Shown here: in pieces, positions 1 through 4,924 of the stretch
How positions within the stretch are numbered: the stretch's first letter is position 1
Layout of the letters: every line of letters begins with the position of its first letter
NCBI RefSeq assembly: GCF_007751035.1
Contig: NZ_CP036433.1
Span: 6,367,001-6,431,000 of the forward strand
Length of the DNA: 64,000 nucleotides
From: Lignipirellula cremea
Lineage (GTDB): Bacteria > Planctomycetota > Planctomycetia > Pirellulales > Pirellulaceae
Direction of reading: 5' to 3'
Made by a program: the position numbers and the translations under genes
Notes under the pieces: generated by a model
Told to the model about the DNA's origin: nothing
The model's input: the letters and a program-made list of their open reading frames with translations, nothing else
Database searches by the model: none

Positions 1-267
1 TGCCGATTCAAAGTTCCGTTCAGCGTAGTATTCAGGTTGCAGTTGCCATTGACCATTGGCGAGTTCTGGTGGCAGCTTTGAATTCGCGCGTTCAGCAGGA
101 CTCGGCGTGAAGACAAGCCCTTCAGCAAGTTGGCGTTCGTATTCGCGATTCTCGGCACGTAATTCAGGCGAAATCTTGACGCATTGCGCGCACAATCCAT
201 CGTTGTCCGCAGCGGTTTGCGGAAGGATCATGTTGTCGCATTCGGCACACTTGACGCGTTGAGTCAT
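1..267 (-). CDS. Small zinc-ribbon-like protein, cassette 4 gene (partial, runs off left edge)
   Basis: An open frame of 89 codons starts with ATG at 267 and reaches position 1 without a stop, so the 3' end is outside the window. The N-terminus carries two CxxC pairs (Cys7/Cys10 and Cys26/Cys29), which is the layout of a short zinc ribbon; what follows is polar and has no recognisable domain. The start lies 23 bases inside a cassette boundary: the attC core of the preceding cassette is at 283-290. The gene is therefore most likely the cargo of the fourth integron cassette, read in the same direction as the other cassette genes. Function is unknown; metal binding is inferred from the cysteines only. 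Confidence 0.6.
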   Translation of the reverse strand, partial: MTQRVKCAECDNMILPQTAADNDGLCAQCVKISPELRAENREYERQLAEGLVFTPSPAERANSKLPPELANGQWQLQPEYYAERNFESA

Positions 268-282
268 CGTGGAAATTCAACA

Positions 283-374
283 GGCAGAACGTCTGGTTTG
301 ACCGGGGCCGAGCGAAAGATCAACCATTTCAAAAGACGCTTTCGAGGCCTCCGCGTCCAACCCTTTGTTCTGGC
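283..374 (-). repeat. attC site of cassette 3
   Basis: Read on the minus strand, the site opens with the R'' core GCCAGAAC (374-367) and closes with the R' core GTTCTGCC (290-283). The arms between them are imperfectly complementary (a GGTTTGACCGGGGCCGAGCG-like right arm against GGGTTGGACGCGGAGGCC on the left), as in attC sites that fold from one strand. The R'' core is the exact complement of the first bases of its own cassette (GTTCTGGC at 1006-999), which is what excision and circularisation of a cassette predict. The stop codon of the upstream gene (376-374) abuts the site. Crossover is expected between 290 and 289. Confidence 0.85.
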
Positions 375-985
375 TACTTATTTTGGGGCTCGAACGCCCC
401 AGCCTTCTCGAATTCATCAACCACAGTGAGCCATCCCTGCTTACCAGGTGGATAGGGTCCGCGCAATTCATCGGGACGTTTCTGGAGCAATTCGATTATG
501 CCACGCCGAATGCCTCTTGTCCCACCTGACAACCAGACGGTCCCTGTAACACGGTCTGCGAGATAGGGAAAATGATACTCGTTTACGAAGCGGGGATCAC
601 CATCATCAGGATTGATTGGGCGCCAATGAATCTCCCAGCCCCATTCGTATGCAACGCACAAATCGTCAACGATTTCGACTTGTGTCTTAACCCGACGCTC
701 ACTGATCGGAAGCCATTGATCAGCAACTCGCAATTTCGCTTCTGCAAAGTCTATCAACGAAGGTAGGGGAACTGTCGACGGGGAACTTCGTTTGGGCGCC
801 AATTCGTCAATGGTGAGTCCGACCGCTTCAATACCATCATGCGTGCCATCGTCAAGTTCGTTGCGCAGTAATGCACCAAGTATATCTACGACTGCATCGC
901 GAGTTCGCGCGCAGCCGGCAATGTCGCCGTTGACCAATCCTATCCACATCCCGTGCCGTTCGTGAATTTCAATGCGGTCTATCAA
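374..985 (-). CDS. Cassette 3 gene: 203-aa protein with Imm35/YrhB-like C-terminal region
   Basis: The frame fills almost all of cassette 3 (290-1005). The start used is TTG at 985, with a GGAA six bases upstream; no ATG is better placed. There is no signal peptide or membrane segment. The middle of the protein (roughly residues 105-165) has a W-x-I-x-W pattern, an N-E-Y-H-F-P stretch, then D-R-V-T-G-T-V-W-L-S-G-G and a helical I-I-E-L-L end. That order resembles the short Imm35/YrhB fold found in polymorphic-toxin immunity proteins. The match is by eye and weak. Its stop codon touches the attC site at 283-374, typical of cassette genes. Without a family match it should be treated as a hypothetical cytosolic protein. 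Confidence 0.65.
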   Translation of the reverse strand: MIDRIEIHERHGMWIGLVNGDIAGCARTRDAVVDILGALLRNELDDGTHDGIEAVGLTIDELAPKRSSPSTVPLPSLIDFAEAKLRVADQWLPISERRVKTQVEIVDDLCVAYEWGWEIHWRPINPDDGDPRFVNEYHFPYLADRVTGTVWLSGGTRGIRRGIIELLQKRPDELRGPYPPGKQGWLTVVDEFEKAGAFEPQNK

Positions 986-998
986 TTAGGTTCCAGAT

Positions 999-1093
999 GC
1001 CAGAACGTCAGCTGTAACCGAGCGGCGACGAGGGATTTTCAACTTCAAAAAATGCCGACTTCGCCGCTTCGGTTCACGGCATGGTTATCGGGC
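999..1093 (-). repeat. attC site of cassette 2
   Basis: On the minus strand the R'' core GCCCGATAAC (1093-1084) and the R' core GTTCTGGC (1006-999) enclose two complementary arms (GTGAACCGAAGCGGCGA on the left, TCGCCGCTCGGTTAC on the right) around a loop of about 30 bases. The R'' core is the exact complement of the bases that open this cassette (GTTATCGGGC at 1653-1644). The last codons and stop of the cassette gene (TGA at 1076-1074) lie inside the site. Expected crossover is between 1006 and 1005. Confidence 0.88.
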
Positions 1094-1634
1094 AATTCGG
1101 ATCGGTGAATTTCGACGAATACGTTGCGAGCATTTCAATTGCAATTTCGTCATCTGCCAAGGCGGGTTCCTTACCGGTTGGCCCACGGTATCGACGAACG
1201 AAATCAAGCATACCATGCATCGTTTCGTGCGCGGCATCAGGATGCAGTCCTCGCGAGATTTCCACAGGCAAGGACGAAAAGTCAAATTTTCGATGCAATT
1301 TATTTTGGATTGCCACATTCAGTGCAAACATTCGATCCGGAACACATGCGACCAGCCAAAGCGAGAACGGTCGAAACAGATGATCCACACAACCGCGCAT
1401 GTCCCAGAAATAGTTTGATTGTGTAATCCGGAATTGCTTGTATTCGTGGATCACCTCTGAAATCGATTGGCCGTGTTCAAGAGCTTCGGCGATGTGCCGT
1501 TCACGACGAAGCAATTCAATGTCGACACCATCCGGTTCGATGTCGTGCAGTAGTTCCTCAAGTTGGACACGTAGGCGATCATCCAAGGGATTAGCGAGAA
1601 TTAGGTTTTCGAGTTCGTGTTCGGTGTAGGTCAC
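1074..1634 (-). CDS. Cassette 2 gene: 186-aa hypothetical protein
   Basis: The gene occupies cassette 2 (1006-1652), starting with GTG at 1634 only 10 bases from the preceding attC core and ending inside its own attC site. No clear Shine-Dalgarno sequence is visible, which is common in integron cassettes. The product is acidic at the N-terminus, then has a mixed helical region with W-D-M-R-G-C-V-D-H and a central hydrophobic stretch (about residues 95-110) that is too polar for a clear membrane helix, and ends with a His/Met-rich segment. I recognise no domain. Its length, tight fit between recombination cores and coding direction away from the integrase are all typical of cassette cargo. Confidence 0.65.
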   Translation of the reverse strand: MTYTEHELENLILANPLDDRLRVQLEELLHDIEPDGVDIELLRRERHIAEALEHGQSISEVIHEYKQFRITQSNYFWDMRGCVDHLFRPFSLWLVACVPDRMFALNVAIQNKLHRKFDFSSLPVEISRGLHPDAAHETMHGMLDFVRRYRGPTGKEPALADDEIAIEMLATYSSKFTDPNCPITMP

Positions 1635-1643
1635 GATTCTTGA

Positions 1644-1740
1644 GCCCGATAACGTTGCGATTGAGCGGAATTGTAGAGAAGACGTTCCTTGTGCATTCTA
1701 CCGCGCCACAATTTCCGTTCGAATCGCTTGTTGGGGAGGC
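1644..1740 (-). repeat. attC site of cassette 1
   Basis: On the minus strand the R'' core lies at 1740-1730 (GCCTCCCCAAC) and the R' core at 1653-1644 (GTTATCGGGC). The left arm AAGCGATTCGAACGGAAATT pairs with the right arm AATTCCGCTCAATCGCAAC, with a loop of about 40 bases. The R'' core is complementary to the start of cassette 1 (GTTGAGGAGGC at 1989-1979) with one mismatch. The crossover point should be between 1653 and 1652. Confidence 0.85.
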
Positions 1741-1988
1741 GTTCGTGCCGGACCATTTGCATCTGCGGCTGGTGCGGTACGGCCGAAGGTGCATCGCCAA
1801 CGGCCAGACACCCGAGGGCGTCCGGGAAAAGGGAACTGCGGCGTGCCAGGTTTAGCCCAGCGCGCTGGGATAGCACGGCGAATCGCCGGGCTTGCCTGTT
1901 GGGACCGGTGCTCCAACAGGTTTGTCACGATCGTAGCTCCCTCAAGGAGCTCAATCGCAACGTTGAGTAGGCATGGACGCCTCCTCAA
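1653..1988 (-). other. Integron cassette 1, with no clear gene
   Basis: This 336-bp segment lies between the attI-like crossover and the attC core at 1653. One minus-strand frame (1988-1698, 96 codons, TTG start) spans it and ends inside the attC site, but there is no ribosome binding site and codon use is not convincing. Two other minus-strand frames are also open over its second half, which suggests a non-coding or frameshifted cassette. Inside it are a hairpin with arms CCTGTTGG and CCAACAGG (about 1898-1923) and a smaller one around 1933-1951. A 16-base stretch at 1949-1964 is the exact reverse complement of 1651-1666, the right arm of this cassette's attC. Confidence 0.55.
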
Positions 1989-2000
1989 CTTGTTTTTAGG
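1979..2000 (-). repeat. Candidate attI x cassette junction
   Basis: On the minus strand the bases CTAAAAACAAG are followed by TTGAGGAGGC. The AAACAAG^TT form resembles simple attI cores such as that of class 1 integrons, and TTGAGGAGGC is the expected 5' end of cassette 1 because it nearly complements that cassette's R'' core. The predicted crossover is between 1989 and 1988. The site lies downstream of the 3' end of the integrase remnant, the arrangement of reverse-oriented integrons. Where attI ends within 1990-2131 cannot be told by eye. Confidence 0.6.
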
Positions 2001-2131
2001 ATGATCAGCGTATTACCTGTAGGCTGCAAAGTTGTCAGAATAACACTCAGTCATTCAATTGCGGTAAGTTCAATAGTAACAGGCAGTTGCTCTCATGTCA
2101 CGCGGTTTTTTGCGTGATAGGTTGTTTCCGC

Positions 2132-2596
2132 CTATCGCTCATCGGGATGGTGAGCCAGTCCGTCTGCGGGGCTGCGAACGCCGCGACCGCCTCGGTTGAG
2201 CACATGGGTGTAAATCATGGTAGTCCGAACATCCTGGTGGCCGAGGAGTTCCTGCACGGTTCGGATGTCGTAGCCATCGGCCAGCAGGTGGGTGGCAAAC
2301 GAGTGCCGGAACGCATGGCTCGTGACTCGCTTTGTGAGGCCTGCCTTGCGCACCGCAGCCTTCAGCGACCGCGAAAACAGCGATTCGTCGATGTGATGAC
2401 GGCCCTGCTCGCCGGTCTTGGAGTTTCGCCAGCGGCGTATTTGCGGGAACACGAACTGCCAGCACCACTCCTCGTTGGCGTTCGGATATTTGCGGGCCAG
2501 GTCATGGGGCAATTCGACGCGACTGTATCCATCGGCCACATCCGGCTGGTGAATTGCTTTCACCCGGTGGAGAGGCACCTGCAGTTCCTGACACTT
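2132..2596 (-). pseudogene. intI: Integron integrase, C-terminal remnant
   Basis: IntI is a tyrosine recombinase that inserts and excises cassettes. The frame read from a GTG at 2578 gives 148 residues, and homology continues in frame to about 2596. It keeps the IntI-specific insertion ([15 protein letters not shown], about residues 28-45), the H-x-x-R box (His88, Arg91), the LLGH box (His114) and the tyrosine nucleophile (Tyr123 in [10 protein letters not shown]). The N-terminal DNA-binding half and the first catalytic Arg are absent; about 170-190 residues are missing compared with a full IntI of about 320-340. The homology stops just before the ribosome binding site of the plus-strand gene at 2614, so a deletion probably joined unrelated DNA here. 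It should be inactive. The gene is read in the same direction as the cassettes. Confidence 0.9.
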
Positions 2597-2613
2597 TCTC
2601 GAGGAGCACGATC

Positions 2614-2958
2614 TTGTCCCCGTCCGACGTTTTTCTCCAGCTGGAACGGGAGCTGAACCGGCAGGGGGTGAAAACGTCTTTCCGGACTCCTGGCGAACTG
2701 GTGTGCGCGACGGAGGGGAACGAAGACGCCCTGGGCGGCGTCAGCTGCTGGGTCATGCGACAGAACGATGCATGGTGGATCGTTGCCTGGAATCCGGTCG
2801 TGTTTGTGGTGCAGGAATCGGTCGACCTGGCCGCCTTTCTGCCGCGGATTCTGTTCCGGGCTGCTTCTCTCGACTCGTTCTGCGATCTGCTCCGCGAAAG
2901 CCCGGAGGTGTGGGAATCGGCCGCCGCTCTGGATCGGCTGGAGGAGGAAGAAGAATGA
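2614..2958 (+). CDS. Hypothetical 114-aa acidic protein
   Basis: The start is set at TTG 2614 because GAGGAG lies at 2601-2606, seven bases upstream; the frame is open further upstream, but that part overlaps the integrase remnant. The product has a hydrophobic-aromatic core (S-C-W-V-M-R, A-W-W-I-V-A-W) that looks like beta strands, followed by helices and a run of six glutamates at the C-terminus. No signal peptide or membrane helix is seen. I do not recognise the family. The gene is followed within 80 bases by a thioredoxin gene in the same direction, so the two may be cotranscribed. Confidence 0.7.
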   Translation: MSPSDVFLQLERELNRQGVKTSFRTPGELVCATEGNEDALGGVSCWVMRQNDAWWIVAWNPVVFVVQESVDLAAFLPRILFRAASLDSFCDLLRESPEVWESAAALDRLEEEEE

Positions 2959-3038
2959 GCCTGTCCCACGGCCGGGCGGAAAGCGGTTAAAATCGGGTGC
3001 TGGAAAAGAGATCGCCCTCGACCCCTGGGAGGCCCGCC

Positions 3039-3338
3039 ATGCTTTTGCACAAATTCAACTGGAAGAAAGAAGTGATTCAAGCGACCGAGCCGGTGCTGGT
3101 CGATTTCTGGGCGGCCTGGTGCGGCCCCTGCCGGGCGATGAACCCCGCCCTCGAATCCCTGGCGAAAGACTTCAAGGTCTGCAAGGTGAATACCGAGACC
3201 AACCAGGATCTGGCTGCGCACTACAAAATCTCCTCGATCCCCGCGCTGCTGATCTTCAAGGACGGCAAGATCGTCTCCCGGCACGCCGGCGTCACGCCCG
3301 AAGCGACGTTGCGCGCCGAGCTGGAACGTTTGCGTTAG
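3039..3338 (+). CDS. Thioredoxin
   Basis: A 99-residue thioredoxin that reduces protein disulfides in the cytosol. The active site W-C-G-P-C is present (Cys28 and Cys31), preceded by the V-D-F-W-A-A strand and followed by the conserved cis-proline region S-S-I-P-A-L-L-I-F-K-D-G-K. Length is normal for a single-domain thioredoxin, and there is no signal peptide. The ATG at 3039 was chosen over an in-frame start 42 bases upstream because GGGAGG sits six bases before it and the thioredoxin fold starts there. It lies between two small unknown genes on the same strand. Confidence 0.92.
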   Translation: MLLHKFNWKKEVIQATEPVLVDFWAAWCGPCRAMNPALESLAKDFKVCKVNTETNQDLAAHYKISSIPALLIFKDGKIVSRHAGVTPEATLRAELERLR

Positions 3339-3380
3339 TATCCGTCCCTGGTCTGGGAGCGAAGGCGACTTCGGCAGAAA

Positions 3381-3959
3381 ATGGATCAAGCAGGTTTACC
3401 CTTCGGTGTGTCGCCCGCCGAGTATGTGCTGTTGCATCAGCTGCATTACGATGAAGGATGTTATGCCGACGGTTTCGTCAAATTTGCGTGTGGGCTATGG
3501 AGTAAAGGACTTGGTTTGGCATTAGAGTCGCCGGAAAGTTATACGCTTGCTTTCCAATCTCTGCTCGATCGCCGACTGGTGCAGATCATTGACGAGTCCT
3601 CCCAGAAAGCCATTCGCCAGTACCTGGCCGCCGACCCGACCCTTGGTCCGACAGAAGGGGTTCCCGAGCTGGGAACGGTGCACTTTACGCTGGCCGGGCT
3701 GGCGCTCTGGCAAAAGATAAGGCCCTCGCGCGGAACTCCGTCGCGCGGCAACTACGAGTTCGAGGGCCTTCTCGCCACGCACGAATATCATGGCAACGGA
3801 CGCACGACCTGGTCGATGTATTTCTGCCAGGCGATCAGGTGGGCCCGGGAAGGAGACTTAATCCGCATTCCGGTTCCCGTCCCCGTCGGTCCCTGGCGTT
3901 GTCGCTGGTGGCAGAAACTTCCCTCAGGATTTCGTGTTGATTGCGAAATGTCCGAGTAA
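3381..3959 (+). CDS. Hypothetical 192-aa protein
   Basis: The gene starts with ATG 42 bases after the thioredoxin stop. The product is soluble-looking, with an N-terminal helical part (S-P-A-E-Y-V-L-L-H-Q-L-H-Y) that could be a winged-helix-like fold, a middle segment (T-V-H-F-T-L-A-G-L-A-L-W) and an aromatic C-terminus (about residues 120-185) rich in Trp and Tyr. The repeated P-V-P-V-P-V and the Trp-rich end are distinctive. I do not recognise a domain. Codon use and continuity support a real gene. Confidence 0.7.
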   Translation: MDQAGLPFGVSPAEYVLLHQLHYDEGCYADGFVKFACGLWSKGLGLALESPESYTLAFQSLLDRRLVQIIDESSQKAIRQYLAADPTLGPTEGVPELGTVHFTLAGLALWQKIRPSRGTPSRGNYEFEGLLATHEYHGNGRTTWSMYFCQAIRWAREGDLIRIPVPVPVGPWRCRWWQKLPSGFRVDCEMSE

Positions 3960-4166
3960 GGGCGCCGCATGCTCGTTGGCTCGCGGCAAAACAGGCGTGC
4001 TGGTTTCGCGCATGCTTTCTGCACGCTCTGGCGGATAACGCTAGAATGACCACTGTTTCGGCGCCCTATCATACGTCCGCGAAAAGAATGCACCGGTCGA
4101 TTTGATCAAAGCGGGTGCGTTTTCGCGATCGTCCGACAACTTTGCTTTTCACTGCAGGAGCCTCTT

Positions 4167-4880
4167 ATGCGTCCCTCGATTCTGTTCACGTTGACCCTGC
4201 TCTCCCTTCTGGCCGCGGGCGGCGGGGCGGTGGCTGCCGAACCGGCTAATGGGAAAACGGTGAGCCTGTTTAATGGCAAGGATCTTACCGGCTGGCATGT
4301 CGATGTGCCGGAGCGGGACAAGAACCCCGAGGCGCCGGCGTCGTTTGTGGTGCGTGACGGGATGCTTGTCAGCCTGGGCAGTCCGAAGGGCCATCTGATT
4401 ACCGACGACCAGCATGCGAACTACCGCCTGGAGGTGGAGTACCGCTTTGCCGCCAAACCGGGGAACTGCGGCGTGCTGATCCATGCCTCGACCCCGCGGG
4501 CCCTGTATGGGATGTTCCCCAAGTCGATCGAAGCGCAAATGAACTCCGGCCATGCCGGCGATTTCTGGTGCATCGTCGAGGATATCACCGTGCCCAACAT
4601 GGAGGAACGACGCGGCCCCAAAGAGAACTGGGGCGTCACCGAAGGGAAGGGGCGACGGATCTTCAACCTCACCGATGACTCGGAGAACAAGCCGGGCGAG
4701 TGGAACCGCATGACGATCGAAGTGGTCAAAGACGAGATCAAAGTCTGGGTCAACGGCGACCTGGTCAATCACGGCTCCAAGTGCACCGCGAGCAAAGGGC
4801 AGATCGCCCTGCAGGCCGAAGGATCCGAAGTCGAGTTCCGCAAAGTCGAGCTCACCCCCATCACGCAGCTGACCGAGTAG
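4167..4880 (+). CDS. DUF1080 (3-keto-disaccharide hydrolase) domain secreted protein
   Basis: A 237-residue exported protein of the DUF1080 family, a concanavalin-like beta-sandwich abundant in planctomycetes and annotated as 3-keto-disaccharide hydrolase. The first 24 residues form a signal peptide ending A-V-A-A. The family hallmarks follow: S-L-F-N-G-K-D-L-T-G-W-H near residue 34, the G-N-C-G-V-L-I-H-A strand, W-N-R-M-T-I-E-V and a final strand E-V-E-F-R-K-V-E-L. AGGAG is present 11 bases before the ATG. It faces the GH81 glucanase gene tail to tail. The actual substrate is not evident; sugar binding in the periplasm is inferred from the family. Confidence 0.9.
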   Translation: MRPSILFTLTLLSLLAAGGGAVAAEPANGKTVSLFNGKDLTGWHVDVPERDKNPEAPASFVVRDGMLVSLGSPKGHLITDDQHANYRLEVEYRFAAKPGNCGVLIHASTPRALYGMFPKSIEAQMNSGHAGDFWCIVEDITVPNMEERRGPKENWGVTEGKGRRIFNLTDDSENKPGEWNRMTIEVVKDEIKVWVNGDLVNHGSKCTASKGQIALQAEGSEVEFRKVELTPITQLTE

Positions 4881-4924
4881 GCGGCGGATCCAGTGACAGG
4901 ATCTGGCACCTTCTGGCTGGGGTC

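Noticed and set aside
2088-2116. Inverted repeat TCACGC/GCGTGA read as a terminator of the integrase
   Set aside because: The T-run is in the loop, not after the stem, on either strand.
2502-3389. Open frame of 295 codons on the minus strand, which includes a [10 protein letters not shown] stretch resembling an IntI core segment
   Set aside because: It lies opposite the thioredoxin and the 114-aa gene, has no protein-like composition, and the resemblance is a short chance match over the ribosome binding site of the plus-strand gene.
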